Origin: Caldilineaceae bacterium
GTDB taxonomy: Bacteria; Chloroflexota; Anaerolineae; Caldilineales; Caldilineaceae
Length of the DNA stretch: 64,000 bases
Assembly (NCBI GenBank): GCA_022842065.1
Contig: JALHQH010000025.1
Span: 105,471 to 169,470 of the forward strand
Reading direction: 5' to 3'
The notes below the pieces were generated by a model. The model was not told the origin of the DNA and ran no database searches. It saw only the letters and a program-made list of their open reading frames with translations. This document shows positions 1 through 9,496 of this stretch, piece after piece; position 1 is the stretch's first letter, and the number at the start of each line of letters is the position of its first letter. The position numbers and the translations under genes are program-made.

Positions 1-312
1 GATAGCGACTTGATTAGCAGCATGTTAACGGCCATTCGTGATTTTACCGAAGATGCCTTTGGTCGCGGGCAGGAGGCAGAGCTCAACGAAATTCAGTATG
101 GGGACCGCAGCATTCTGATCGAAGTGGCCCATCTCGTCTATCTTGCGGTCGTTATTCAGGGTGTACTGGGCAGCGGCTTTCGCGCGCAGATGCGTGAAAC
201 CATGATTACGATTGAACATCAGCACACCAATGCTTTACGCACCTATGATGGCGATGTTTCCCGTTTCGTCAATGCCGATGAACAGCTGCGCGCACTCTTG
301 GTCAACAACTAA
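1..312 (+). CDS. C-terminal part of an unidentified protein (5' truncated by the window)
   Basis: The frame is open from base 1 (reading D-S-D-L-I-S-S-M) to the TAA at 310-312, so only the last 103 residues are present. It resembles, from memory, a conserved region next to small GTPases or in OmpA-like proteins (motifs SMLTAIRDF, YGDRSILIE, YDGD), but I cannot assign a function. It is mainly helical and soluble with one hydrophobic stretch (VYLAVVIQGVLG). A small GTPase gene follows after 37 bases, so the two are probably cotranscribed, and this protein may belong to the same signalling unit. Confidence 0.6.
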   Translation, partial: DSDLISSMLTAIRDFTEDAFGRGQEAELNEIQYGDRSILIEVAHLVYLAVVIQGVLGSGFRAQMRETMITIEHQHTNALRTYDGDVSRFVNADEQLRALLVNN

Positions 313-349
313 GCCCCCGCTTCGTTTTGTAGTGGTAAGAGGATTTCCT

Positions 350-868
350 TTGAAAAAGTACAGTAAAAAAATCTGTTTGCTTGGTGATTTTTCGGTCGGC
401 AAAACGAGCCTGGTGCGACGTTTTGTCCACAACCGCTTTGATGACCAATATATCAGTACCATCGGGGTGAAGGTGAGCCGCAAAACCGTGGTATTGCCGG
501 TCGCCGACGATCTGGTTGAACTGACCTTGATGGTCTGGGATCTAACCGGCGGCCAAGGGACAACATCCGTCGCCGCCAGCTATCTGCGCGGTGCCGTCGG
601 TGCCGTGTTGGTCTGTGACCTGACGCGCGCCGAGTCGTTGGCCCATCTGCCCCTCTATGCTCATGATCTGCAAAATATCGTACCTGGGGCGAAGTTTATT
701 GTGGCCGCCAACAAAATGGATCTGACTGATAGCCATCAACTTACGCCTGCCGCAGTCGGTGAAGTCGCCGCCCAATTGGATGCCGCTTACTATCTGACGA
801 GCGCCAAAGTAGGCGATGAAGTTGAAACGCTCTTTCGGCAGCTGGGCAAGTTGCTCCTTGAAGCTTAA
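350..868 (+). CDS. Rab/Ras-like small GTPase
   Basis: A 172-residue P-loop GTPase, the usual single-domain size. G1 is GDFSVGKTS (residues 12-20), switch I has YISTIG with Thr37, G3 is WDLTGGQG (63-70), G4 is NKMD (121-124) and G5 is TSAK. It probably acts as a cytoplasmic molecular switch. The DxxG motif is followed by Gly-Gln, so the glutamine that normally assists hydrolysis is shifted by one residue. There is no C-terminal prenylation cysteine. I chose the TTG at 350 because AAGAGGA lies six bases upstream; an in-frame GTG at 332 is the alternative. A histidine kinase gene lies downstream, suggesting a signalling group, but no GAP or roadblock gene is visible. Confidence 0.85.
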   Translation: MKKYSKKICLLGDFSVGKTSLVRRFVHNRFDDQYISTIGVKVSRKTVVLPVADDLVELTLMVWDLTGGQGTTSVAASYLRGAVGAVLVCDLTRAESLAHLPLYAHDLQNIVPGAKFIVAANKMDLTDSHQLTPAAVGEVAAQLDAAYYLTSAKVGDEVETLFRQLGKLLLEA

Positions 869-1064
869 TCGCTAGCAGCAGCGCATTTGAAGGCGAGGCG
901 GTGCGTAACGCTTTGGGCAGGGTTATTGCCTGCGCTGACGAGCCCCTTGCGGTGCAGGCCTGGTGACAACGGCGCTTGTTTGGTCAACACGAATCGATGC
1001 TGGCCCCAATGCCAAGCCGCGGTACGTTTCATCCCGCACAGAAAATAGACAGTGGTAAAGTGGA

Positions 1065-2342
1065 ATGCTGATCAACAGTGATGTAGCCGCGCTGCTCCTC
1101 AATCATCAAAATGTTGCCATCATCGTCACCGATAGCGCGTGGACGATTCGCCAAGTCGGTGGTAATTTTGTGCATTTACGCTGGGATCTAGCAGAGATTA
1201 CCATTCAGAACGATCCAGCTCATCAAAATGGGGCTGATCAACTTGGAACAGGCGAAACCCAAGTGGCACCGGCGCTGTTAACCAAATACGCCGAGACCAG
1301 CTTGATCGGCGCGCCGCTGGCGCAATTGTTGCCCGAGTTGATTGGGCTTGAAGCCGAGTTACAGGCAATTTATACCGGCATAAAACCCTCGCTACGGCTA
1401 GAGTTTATCAACCGCGAAGATCGTGATAGCAATGTTACCTATCTTACCTTGACCATCTATGGCTATCCCTTTACTGGTGATATGCGCAGTGGGCTGATCT
1501 GCCTGATCGAAGATGTTACCAGTATGGGTGAGCTGAATCAGCGGCTGACGCAGCAACACAATGAACGCTATCTGCTCCACATGGCCCTGGAACGCTCGAA
1601 TTTAGAGCTAGCGGCGGCTAATGCTGAATTACGCGCGTTGGATGAGTTAAAATCGCGCTTTGTCTCGATTGCCGCGCACGAGTTGCGGACACCGTTGGCC
1701 TCGGTTCTTGGTTACGCTGATTTTCTGTTACAGGATGAGGCCGAACAACTCTCCAGCAACCAGCGTAAGGGCATTGAAACCATTCAACGTGCGGCGCGCC
1801 GCTTGCTATCGGTCTCGAACGATTTGCTGGATGTCACGCGCATTGAAGCCGGCCGACTAGAGTTGACCATGCAGAACATCAACCTGCCATTGCTCACTCA
1901 GGCCCTGATCGAAGTCTTTGAGCCTGACTTAGCTCAGAAAGGGCACCAGCTCACCCTGACCGTCGCTGACAATTTGCCCCCCGCCCTGTGTGATGAAAAG
2001 CGCGCTTTACAGATCTTGACGAATTTGCTGGGCAATGCGATCAAATACACCCCGGCCCAGGGCCAAATCCAGGTCCGGCTTGACCTTGATGAAGCCGAGC
2101 AGCAGCTTGTTGTAGCGGTTGCGGATAATGGCATTGGGATCCCAGCGCAGGATCTACCCAAAATTGGGAAAAGCTTTTTCCGCGCCAGCAACGTCCACCA
2201 TGCCCGCGCCAATGGAGCCGGTCTTGGGCTCAACATTACCATTTCGTTAGTTGAATTGCATGGCGGCAAATTTTGGATTGAAAGTAGCCAAGGACAGGGC
2301 ACAACGGTCTTTGTTACCTTTGCGATTGCCGCCGATCTATAA
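1065..2342 (+). CDS. PAS-type sensor histidine kinase
   Basis: A 425-residue kinase without membrane segments, so probably cytoplasmic. Residues 1-155 look like a PAS sensor ending in LICLIEDVTSMGEL. A short coiled coil follows, then the dimerisation domain with the H-box AAHELRTPLA (phospho-acceptor His205). The ATPase domain has an N-box (LTNLLGNAIKYT), G1 (VADNGIGI) and G2 (GAGLGLN). It should autophosphorylate and pass phosphate to a response regulator. None is adjacent, so it is an orphan here; the OmpR-type regulator at 34540 is far away and pairing them would be a guess. The upstream neighbour is the small GTPase, on the same strand. Confidence 0.92.
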   Translation: MLINSDVAALLLNHQNVAIIVTDSAWTIRQVGGNFVHLRWDLAEITIQNDPAHQNGADQLGTGETQVAPALLTKYAETSLIGAPLAQLLPELIGLEAELQAIYTGIKPSLRLEFINREDRDSNVTYLTLTIYGYPFTGDMRSGLICLIEDVTSMGELNQRLTQQHNERYLLHMALERSNLELAAANAELRALDELKSRFVSIAAHELRTPLASVLGYADFLLQDEAEQLSSNQRKGIETIQRAARRLLSVSNDLLDVTRIEAGRLELTMQNINLPLLTQALIEVFEPDLAQKGHQLTLTVADNLPPALCDEKRALQILTNLLGNAIKYTPAQGQIQVRLDLDEAEQQLVVAVADNGIGIPAQDLPKIGKSFFRASNVHHARANGAGLGLNITISLVELHGGKFWIESSQGQGTTVFVTFAIAADL

Positions 2343-2442
2343 GCAAGTGGGCAACAGGGCAAAGCGCTAGGTCCGAAAAGCTAACTGTACAAATCTAGTA
2401 AGAAATTTTGCGTCAGCTACCGAAGGCGGTACAATACTCTTT

Positions 2443-5400
2443 ATGCCTTTTGTCTTGCATGCCGCCTGGTTGCGTAGTGGAGAGCCGTTTGCGGACGGGT
2501 CCTTGTTTTTCTGGGCGGAAGATAGTAGCCGTTCGATAATTACCGATCCCCCCGCTGCTCTGGTTGATCGCGCAACTAGGGATCGGTCTTTGTCTGACGC
2601 GCCAACGACCTCTACCTTAACAACGTTGGAAACAAGAATAGAGACTGGCACACGGGGCACTGAAGGACGGGCTAGTGAAACACGGCTGCGCCTCGCTAAG
2701 CCGCTCTCGCATCCAGCCCAGATTTCGGTGGGGCAATTGCGTGCGCAATTAGTTGCCACTTTCCCAGCCCTCAGCGCCCAGCAACTTACCCTGACGAGCA
2801 CAACAATCTGGTTGCCGAGCCAGAATGATCTGCCCTATACCTATCGCAAACAGATACAACAGCAACTCAATGGCACTGCCCAGCATGAGGGTCGCAACGC
2901 GCCCCGCTTGCGCCTGTGGCAGGTAACTGGGTTGAAATTGCCCCCAGTCGCGGCCCTAGCCTTTTTGGGGCACCTTGACAATGGTCGTGGCGAATCACCC
3001 ACCGGCGACTTGCTTTTTTCCCCTTTGCGTTTTGCCAATGACCTGCTCTTCTGGAGCAACGCCGCCAAATTTACGCTCCAACTGCTGGCCGGACAACATT
3101 ATCTGCCGACGTTACGGCTCCAGACCCCAACCCAGTTGCTGGTCGGTTGGCAGCCGGTTTTGACGGATAGTCAGGTCGAGGCCCAATTCAACCAATTGGT
3201 CGCCTCAATGCCACCGATCTGTCGTGCCCACGATCTGATCACCCCAACCGAGGCCCCGGTCCCACTTGAGCTGCTCAACCATTTTCTAACTGCGCTGCTG
3301 GATGCAGCGATCCGGCAGTGGGGCACCGGGCTTGCCGCCACCCTGCAGAGCGCTGAACCAAGCGAGAGTAGGGCGCAACGCTGGCTATTAAGTCTGCTGG
3401 GGACGCAACATACAATGGAGTTGCCACCTCAGCCCGCGCACCAAATCTACCAGGCCTGGCGTGGTTGGAGTGAGCAGTTGCGCATCATCCGTGATGCCAA
3501 TTTCCGGATCTGTTTAAAATTGGAGCCGCCACCGACCCCAGCTGACAACGCTGATCCTGCCGGGGCCGGCGCAGAATTAGGAACCTGGACCTTATATTAC
3601 TACTTACAGGCCCGCGATCATCTCAACCTGATGGTGCCGGCCACCGAAGTGTGGGAAAGCCAGAATCATGCCCTCCAACTGGGGGCACGTCTGCTTGATC
3701 GCCCACAGGAACGCCTCTTGGCCGGCTTGACCGTAGCGGCGCGCATTTCACCGGCGATTGCCCGCAGTCTGCAGACCCCACAACCAACCCTGGCCCAGCT
3801 CAATACGGCGGAAGCTTATAAATTTCTACAAGAGACCGCGCCGCTCTTAGAAAGCAGTGGCTTTGGCGTCATTTTGCCCCACTGGTGGTACACCAACCAA
3901 CGTGCTCGCCTCGGTCTACGGCTGCGGCTGATGGATGTCAACCAGCAGGATGAGGACGACGCGGCCGCATGGGATGAGACAGCCGCAACCCTGTCGGCCA
4001 GCGAACGCGCCGCCCGCGCCCGGGGCATGGGGCAAGTCCGTTACGATTGGGAGCTGATGTTGGGCGGCAAAGCGTTGAGTCAACGGGAGTTTGACCGCCT
4101 GGCTGCCCGCAAATCGCCGCTGGTCCATCTGCAAGATCAGTGGATTGAACTGGATCCCGCCCAAGTGGCGGCCGCGCAGCACTTTCTGGCCCAACAACGG
4201 GCCACTGGTGCCATTCCCTTTTTGCAAGCGCTGCGCATTGCACAGACCTACGCCACCAACGCCACGCTTGGGCCGGACCCAGCTACGCCGGTGGAAGGCC
4301 CTGAATCCGCCACCGCGGCAGAAAGCATTAAAGACAAAAGCGCCGACCACATGAGTGAGTTGCTCGCCGACCTCTTGCCAGAGAGCACACCGGCCCTCTT
4401 ACCGCTTGCTGGGGTCGATGTCGAGGGGTGGCTGGCCGATGCGTTGGAACGGCTGCACCATCAGCAGAACTTTACTGCCTTACCAGAGCCGGCCGGCTTT
4501 ATCGGCGAACTCCGCCCTTATCAACGCCGCGGGGTAGGTTGGTTGGTTTATCTGCGCTCGTTGCGCCTGGGTGCTTGTCTGGCCGACGACATGGGGTTGG
4601 GCAAAACGGTCCAGTCAATTGCACTGATGCTCTACGACAAACAAAAGCAAGGGGCCGTGAATCAACCGAGCCTGCTACTTTGCCCCACCAGCGTGGTAGC
4701 TAACTGGCGACGTGAAGTCGAACGCTTTGCGCCTAGCCTGCGCGTATTGATGCACCATGGCAGTGGCCGCCTGAGTGGCGACGAATTTTTGGCTAGTTTG
4801 GCCAACTATGATCTGATCCTCACCAGCTATGGAACGGCGCGACGCGATATTGATCTGTTGCTGCAACAGGTCTGGTCGAATCTGATTCTGGACGAAGCGC
4901 AAAATATCAAGAATCCCAATGCCAAACAAACCCAGGCCGTACGCCAACTGGGGGCCGACAATCGGATCGCGCTGACCGGTACGCCGGTTGAAAATCGCCT
5001 GGCCGAATTGTGGAGCATTATTGAATTTCTCAATCCCGGCTACTTGGAAAGCTACGAGCACTTCCGCCGCCGCTATGTGATTCCCATCGAGCGCTACAAC
5101 GATGAGGAACATGCCGCCGAGTTGCGCCGCCTGGTCCAGCCTTTCCTGCTGCGTCGGCTAAAATCCGATCCGAACATTATTGCCGATCTGCCCGAGAAGA
5201 ATGAGATGGTGGTCTACTGTTCACTAACGCGCGAACAGGCCGTGCTCTACGAACAAGTGGTCAGCAAATCGTTGCAGGCCCTTGACCAGAGTGATGGCAT
5301 TCAACGGCGCGGCATGATCCTTGCCCTGCTCACCAAACTCAAACAGATCTGTAATCACCCCGCCCACTTTCTCAAAGAGGATGGACCTTTGGTTGGGCGC

Positions 5401-5943
5401 AGCGGCAAGCTCAGTCGCCTGACCGAAATGATGGAAGAAGTGATTGCGGTCGGCGACTCCGCATTGATCTTTACCCAATTTGTGGAGATGGGCGATCTGC
5501 TGCAGCAGCATTTGATCGAAACGTTGAAGGTGGATGTGCTCTTCTTGCATGGGCGCACCCCAGCCAACCAGCGCGAACGGATGGTCATGAACTTTCAAGA
5601 CGCCGAAAATCCAACCATCTTTATTTTGAGCTTACGCGCTGGTGGTGCCGGGCTCAATCTCACGCGGGCCAACCATGTCTTCCACTTTGACCGCTGGTGG
5701 AACCCAGCGGTTGAAAACCAGGCGACCGATCGGGCCTTTCGGATCGGGCAACGCCGCGATGTTCAGGTGCACAAATTTGTGGTCGCCGGCACGCTGGAAG
5801 AGCATATCCAACAACTGTTAGAAGATAAGCAGACGTTGGCCGATGTGATCGTGGGCAGCGGCGAACAGTGGCTGAGCGAGTTGAGCACCGATCAATTGCG
5901 CAACCTGTTGCTGCTCCGCCAAGATCCCGATGATGATGAGTAA
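2443..5943 (+). CDS. SNF2-family DNA-dependent ATPase/helicase (HepA-like)
   Basis: An 1166-residue SWI2/SNF2 protein. The first 650 residues match the overall look of the bacterial SNF2-associated N-terminal region; the motor follows. Walker A is DDMGLGKTVQ (Lys721), the DEAQ box is at 817-820, motif III is ALTGTPVENR, and the second RecA lobe has SLRAGGAGLNLT and the motif VI stretch ATDRAFRIGQ. Such enzymes translocate on duplex DNA and remodel protein-DNA complexes; relatives have been linked to transcription recycling and repair. The gene is followed by a SWIM-like gene, a pairing seen in many bacteria, which suggests a functional complex. The ATG at 2443 is the first plausible start, but no strong ribosome site is visible. 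Confidence 0.93.
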   Translation: MPFVLHAAWLRSGEPFADGSLFFWAEDSSRSIITDPPAALVDRATRDRSLSDAPTTSTLTTLETRIETGTRGTEGRASETRLRLAKPLSHPAQISVGQLRAQLVATFPALSAQQLTLTSTTIWLPSQNDLPYTYRKQIQQQLNGTAQHEGRNAPRLRLWQVTGLKLPPVAALAFLGHLDNGRGESPTGDLLFSPLRFANDLLFWSNAAKFTLQLLAGQHYLPTLRLQTPTQLLVGWQPVLTDSQVEAQFNQLVASMPPICRAHDLITPTEAPVPLELLNHFLTALLDAAIRQWGTGLAATLQSAEPSESRAQRWLLSLLGTQHTMELPPQPAHQIYQAWRGWSEQLRIIRDANFRICLKLEPPPTPADNADPAGAGAELGTWTLYYYLQARDHLNLMVPATEVWESQNHALQLGARLLDRPQERLLAGLTVAARISPAIARSLQTPQPTLAQLNTAEAYKFLQETAPLLESSGFGVILPHWWYTNQRARLGLRLRLMDVNQQDEDDAAAWDETAATLSASERAARARGMGQVRYDWELMLGGKALSQREFDRLAARKSPLVHLQDQWIELDPAQVAAAQHFLAQQRATGAIPFLQALRIAQTYATNATLGPDPATPVEGPESATAAESIKDKSADHMSELLADLLPESTPALLPLAGVDVEGWLADALERLHHQQNFTALPEPAGFIGELRPYQRRGVGWLVYLRSLRLGACLADDMGLGKTVQSIALMLYDKQKQGAVNQPSLLLCPTSVVANWRREVERFAPSLRVLMHHGSGRLSGDEFLASLANYDLILTSYGTARRDIDLLLQQVWSNLILDEAQNIKNPNAKQTQAVRQLGADNRIALTGTPVENRLAELWSIIEFLNPGYLESYEHFRRRYVIPIERYNDEEHAAELRRLVQPFLLRRLKSDPNIIADLPEKNEMVVYCSLTREQAVLYEQVVSKSLQALDQSDGIQRRGMILALLTKLKQICNHPAHFLKEDGPLVGRSGKLSRLTEMMEEVIAVGDSALIFTQFVEMGDLLQQHLIETLKVDVLFLHGRTPANQRERMVMNFQDAENPTIFILSLRAGGAGLNLTRANHVFHFDRWWNPAVENQATDRAFRIGQRRDVQVHKFVVAGTLEEHIQQLLEDKQTLADVIVGSGEQWLSELSTDQLRNLLLLRQDPDDDE

Positions 5944-5964
5944 AAAGTTTGCAGGTGACGATAT

Positions 5965-6030
5965 AGGTGCGTCGCACTGTCCAGAGAGAAGTGGATCGTA
6001 TGATTACCGCTTGGAGAGTGCGACGCACCT
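5965..6030. repeat. 14-bp perfect inverted repeat between the SNF2 and SWIM-like genes
   Basis: AGGTGCGTCGCACT at 5965-5978 is repeated as its exact complement at 6017-6030, with a 38-base spacer. No T-tract follows, so it is not a typical terminator. It could be an operator, a processing site or a short mobile repeat. Confidence 0.7.
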
Positions 6031-6081
6031 TGTCATACCCCACCCCTGAATCGTTAAAAATGTTTCCAGAAAGAGTGCGCT

Positions 6082-6969
6082 GTGGCAACGACTGTCAGTG
6101 GTCATCGCTGGTCCAGAGAATGGTTAAATAGCTTGCGCCAATTAGGGCTGCTACCGGCGGCTAGCAGCGGCACCGGCAGCAGCAGCCGGATCAAGCGGAT
6201 GGAGGTGATGCTGGGTGCGATCCAGGCGGAGGTGCAGGATCGGACGCGCGGCCCCTGTTCAGTCACCGTCGTCTTTGCCCCGCTAGCGGCAACCGCCTGG
6301 ACACGCTTACAGGAGATTGTCGAGCAACATACGCAAGGCACGCCGCAGATCGCGCCCCACAACGCCTTTCCCCAAGCGGAACCAGCTTTTCGCGAACTAA
6401 GCACCTTATTGTTACCCCAACGCGCGACCGAAATTGACCCCCAATGTAGTTGCTGTACACCGCAGGACCGCAATTGTCCGGCGCTACAAGCCGTCTATCG
6501 ACAACTTGGCGCCATGCTTGATGAAGAGCCAATGTTGCTGCTGCGCCTGCGTGGCCATGAATGGCACCAGTTGCTGCAAGCCTTACAGAGCAGGCGCAGC
6601 ACCGGCTACGGCAGCGGGGCACCCCAGCGCAAAGCCGCCAATCTGGCACCGGGGCAGGAGCAACGTGCGAAGCCAGCTACGGTTGATGATAAGTTTGCCC
6701 TCGATGCACAGCTCGATAACTTTTGGGGCGTGCGCAAAGAGATGGAAGCATTTCGTCACTATATTGCGGTGCCGACCATCGATTTGGCCCTACTGCGCCG
6801 CTTGGGGCCTTTGCCGGAAGCCCTGGATGACCCGGCGGTTGATCGCATGTTAGCCCTGCTCTACCGCAAAGTAACGGAACGCGCCACGACACTCGCCTAT
6901 GCCCCGGACGAAATCAATGGGCCAGAAGAGGCAGGCGAAGCAACCGGACGGACAACCCCAGGTAAATGA
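6082..6969 (+). CDS. SWIM zinc-finger-like protein, partner of SNF2 ATPase
   Basis: A 295-residue protein starting with GTG. Residues from about 130 read CSCCTPQDRNCPALQAVY and then LLLRLRG, which is the layout of bacterial SWIM proteins next to SNF2 genes (CxC, then CKH, then a helix). Here the CKH is CPA, so the fourth zinc ligand, His, is missing, while an extra Cys follows the CxC. The finger may bind metal differently or be degenerate. SWIM domains are thought to bind DNA or protein. The position 138 bases downstream of the SNF2 gene supports a joint role. The next gene begins five bases after this stop, so cotranscription continues. Confidence 0.75.
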   Translation: MATTVSGHRWSREWLNSLRQLGLLPAASSGTGSSSRIKRMEVMLGAIQAEVQDRTRGPCSVTVVFAPLAATAWTRLQEIVEQHTQGTPQIAPHNAFPQAEPAFRELSTLLLPQRATEIDPQCSCCTPQDRNCPALQAVYRQLGAMLDEEPMLLLRLRGHEWHQLLQALQSRRSTGYGSGAPQRKAANLAPGQEQRAKPATVDDKFALDAQLDNFWGVRKEMEAFRHYIAVPTIDLALLRRLGPLPEALDDPAVDRMLALLYRKVTERATTLAYAPDEINGPEEAGEATGRTTPGK

Positions 6970-6973
6970 GTTT

Positions 6974-7393
6974 ATGATGCGCCAAGATTATCACTCACAT
7001 CCGCTTTATGGCTGGTTAACCGCCGGCTTACTCCTGATGACACTACTGCTAACCTGGAGCACCGCGCGTCGCTTTTCAGGCGAAGGGCTCTTTTTTGTGC
7101 TCATCATGCTGGGGGCTACCCTCTGGTTTGCGCGTGCGATTGGCAACCACGTGGTGTTGGATGAACGCAGTATCACCCTGCAGGCCCCGCTACGCCGGCC
7201 ACAACGGGTCGAATTTCGCCAACTACGCAGTGTGACCGAAAGTGGCCGGCTTTTGGTTGCGCCCACGCTGCTCTACCATCCACAAGAGGCCAACGGCTTG
7301 GTCGATCTAGAGACCCTAAAAAGTTTGACGTTGCCGACGCTTACACATCAGGAGCAACTGCTGAACACGCTGATCGCAGTGATGCCCGAATGA
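6974..7393 (+). CDS. Small membrane protein with a PH-like C-terminal domain
   Basis: A 139-residue protein of unknown function. Two hydrophobic helices (roughly residues 11-30 and 37-55) are separated by a short loop, STARRFSGEG. The remaining 80 residues look like a small beta-rich domain (VVLDERSITLQAPLRRPQRV) similar in pattern to bacterial PH domains. I place the start at the ATG-ATG pair at 6974, just after the previous stop at 6969; the longer open frame overlaps the upstream gene. Its TGA overlaps the next ATG by four bases (ATGA), so it is translationally coupled to the acetyltransferase. Confidence 0.7.
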   Translation: MMRQDYHSHPLYGWLTAGLLLMTLLLTWSTARRFSGEGLFFVLIMLGATLWFARAIGNHVVLDERSITLQAPLRRPQRVEFRQLRSVTESGRLLVAPTLLYHPQEANGLVDLETLKSLTLPTLTHQEQLLNTLIAVMPE

Positions 7394-8322
7394 TGCAGAT
7401 CACGCCGACCTTGCGTTTGCGCCCACTACAGGCGAGCGATGCCCCTGCGCTATTGCCCATGCTGAATGCCCTCCTCCTGCGTGCGCCGTATACGTTGGCA
7501 GTGGATAATGACGCGTTCGCGCCTCAGCTGTTGCAATCCAACCCACCCACCCTGTATACTGTTCGTTGGCAGCGCCAGCAGCGGCTTTGTGCCTGGCGAG
7601 CCGGTGAGCTGGAAGGTTTCATCGATGTCGGCGTTGGGCTTGACAGCGAAAGCCTCGATCTGCCTGATTACAGCCCATTGGGATTGTTACGCTGTTTACT
7701 GTTGCCCACCAAAGCGGCCCTGGTCGACGAAGTGGCAACGGCACTGTTGCAGGCGGCCGAGACCTTCTGGCGGCAACATGGTGTGGGCCGGATTAAGGCG
7801 TTTCATGTTAGCACGGGTTATCCAACCTTTCAGGGCGGGCATGGCATCTTACCCAGTGATTGGACTGCTCACATTCGGGTGCTGACCGCCGCCGGTTATC
7901 AATTTAGCGAACGGTACTATGCCCTGCTACGGCCACTTGACCAACCGCTGGAAGAGGTAGCACCGCTGGCCCAAATGAGTCTGGTCATCCGTGGTCAGCC
8001 GGCCGATCGTTACTATCAACTCTATCGCCAGGCAGAAGGAGTCGGCACCGCACGGATGACCCGCCTGCACTTGACCGAAGAACAACGGCCGGTCCGGATT
8101 GCCAATCTGGTCAATCTGCAGGTAGCAGCGCTGTGGCGGCGGCGTAATATTGGCCGGTGGTTTCTACGCCGCCTGATCAATGATGCCACCTTGCAAGGAT
8201 ATCAGCAGATGTTGGTTTATGTGCCCACCCATGCCTCGGCTGCGCAGAATCTGTTGACACAACACGGCTTCCAGGAGCAAAATTACCGGGGCTACACGTT
8301 AGAAAAAAGCTTAACGCATTAA
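7390..8322 (+). CDS. GNAT-family N-acetyltransferase
   Basis: A 310-residue protein with a GNAT fold in its C-terminal half. The acetyl-CoA loop resembles VAALWRRRNIGRWFLRRL, followed by YVPTHASAAQNLLTQHGF, the usual beta5-alpha4 end of GNAT domains. The N-terminal half (LRLRPLQASDAPALLPML) resembles a second, degenerate GNAT domain, so this may be a tandem type. The acceptor substrate is unknown. It overlaps the upstream membrane gene by four bases and ends one base before the next start. The block leads into glycosyltransferases, so a role in surface sugar modification is possible but not shown. Confidence 0.85.
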   Translation: MMQITPTLRLRPLQASDAPALLPMLNALLLRAPYTLAVDNDAFAPQLLQSNPPTLYTVRWQRQQRLCAWRAGELEGFIDVGVGLDSESLDLPDYSPLGLLRCLLLPTKAALVDEVATALLQAAETFWRQHGVGRIKAFHVSTGYPTFQGGHGILPSDWTAHIRVLTAAGYQFSERYYALLRPLDQPLEEVAPLAQMSLVIRGQPADRYYQLYRQAEGVGTARMTRLHLTEEQRPVRIANLVNLQVAALWRRRNIGRWFLRRLINDATLQGYQQMLVYVPTHASAAQNLLTQHGFQEQNYRGYTLEKSLTH

Positions 8323-8323
8323 G

Positions 8324-9496
8324 ATGCATATCCTCTTTGTAACTGGCGAATATCCACCCTTGCATGGCGGCGTGGGCGCGTATACAGCAGCGCTAGCGAC
8401 GACCTTGGCGATGCAGCAACTGCAAGTCAGTGTGCTAACGACGCAACGCGCCCACCCCGTGCTCAGCCGACCGGCCACACCAGCCGTTACGGTTTATCCG
8501 CAGATTAACCGGTGGGGGGTAACCATCTGGTATGAGATCGCAGCCTTTGCCCGGCGCATTCAAGCCGATTGGATCCATGTCCAGTACCAAACGGCGGCCT
8601 ATGCGATGAATGGCGCGATCAACTTTGCCCCCCCTTACTGGCGCTACTTCAACCAAAGTGGGGTAAAGGTGGCCTGGACCTACCACGATTTACGAGTGCC
8701 CTACCTCTTTCCCAAAGCTGGGAGCGCGCTACGGTACTGGGTAACGCTGCGCCCGGCCCATAGCGCCGACCTGGTGATCGTTACAAACGAAAATGATCGT
8801 TTACAATTAGCACAGAGCGGCATTGTGGCACTCAAAATCCCCATCGGCAGCAATATTGCCGCCGATACCCTTGCCCCCGCAGCCCGCACGGCGCAGCGTG
8901 CCCAACGTGGCTATCAAGCCAATCAACTCGTCATTGGCTACTTTGGCTTTCTCAATCGCTCCAAAGGGGGCATTGCCCTGGTCGAAACGCTGGCCGAGTT
9001 GGTCAATGCGGGCTATGATGCCCAATTGCTCATGATCGGTGAACAGGTAGGGGCCAGCGATCCGACCAATCAGGCCTATTTACATGAAGTGCAGCGGCTG
9101 ATCGAAGCCCTCGGGTTAAGCGGGCGCGTCCAATGGACCGGTCACCAGGATGATGCCGACGTGAGTGCCGATTTGGGCGCCATTGATCTCTTATTGATGC
9201 CCTACTTGGATGGCGCTAGTTTACGCCGCGGCACCTTGATGGCTGGCCTGGCACACGGTTGTGCGATTGTCACCACTTTGCCCCAAGGCCCGCTTCCCGA
9301 GTTGGTTGATGGTCGCGATCTGCTCTACGTCCCGCCCGACGATGCACCGGCGGCCGCGGCGGCCCTAGCACGCCTGGCAACGGACGAGGCGCTACGCCAA
9401 CGACTACGTGATGGGGCGCGCCGACAGAGTCGCCATTTCACCTGGGAAGCCATTGCCCAGACCCATCTGCACCATTATCAGCAGGGCAAACGATGA
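8324..9496 (+). CDS. Family 4 glycosyltransferase
   Basis: A 390-residue GT-B type glycosyltransferase. It starts MHILFVTGEYPPLHGGVGAY, the classic GT4 N-terminus with the sugar-acceptor glycine loop, and has the donor-site region GYFGFLNRSKGG and the acidic segment around LPYLDGASLRRGTLMAGLAHG with a trailing LPELVDGRDLL. It should transfer a nucleotide-activated sugar to a lipid-linked or cell-surface glycan at the inner face of the membrane. The stop overlaps the next ATG by four bases, coupling it to a membrane glycosyltransferase. The exact sugar cannot be told from sequence. Confidence 0.92.
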   Translation: MHILFVTGEYPPLHGGVGAYTAALATTLAMQQLQVSVLTTQRAHPVLSRPATPAVTVYPQINRWGVTIWYEIAAFARRIQADWIHVQYQTAAYAMNGAINFAPPYWRYFNQSGVKVAWTYHDLRVPYLFPKAGSALRYWVTLRPAHSADLVIVTNENDRLQLAQSGIVALKIPIGSNIAADTLAPAARTAQRAQRGYQANQLVIGYFGFLNRSKGGIALVETLAELVNAGYDAQLLMIGEQVGASDPTNQAYLHEVQRLIEALGLSGRVQWTGHQDDADVSADLGAIDLLLMPYLDGASLRRGTLMAGLAHGCAIVTTLPQGPLPELVDGRDLLYVPPDDAPAAAAALARLATDEALRQRLRDGARRQSRHFTWEAIAQTHLHHYQQGKR

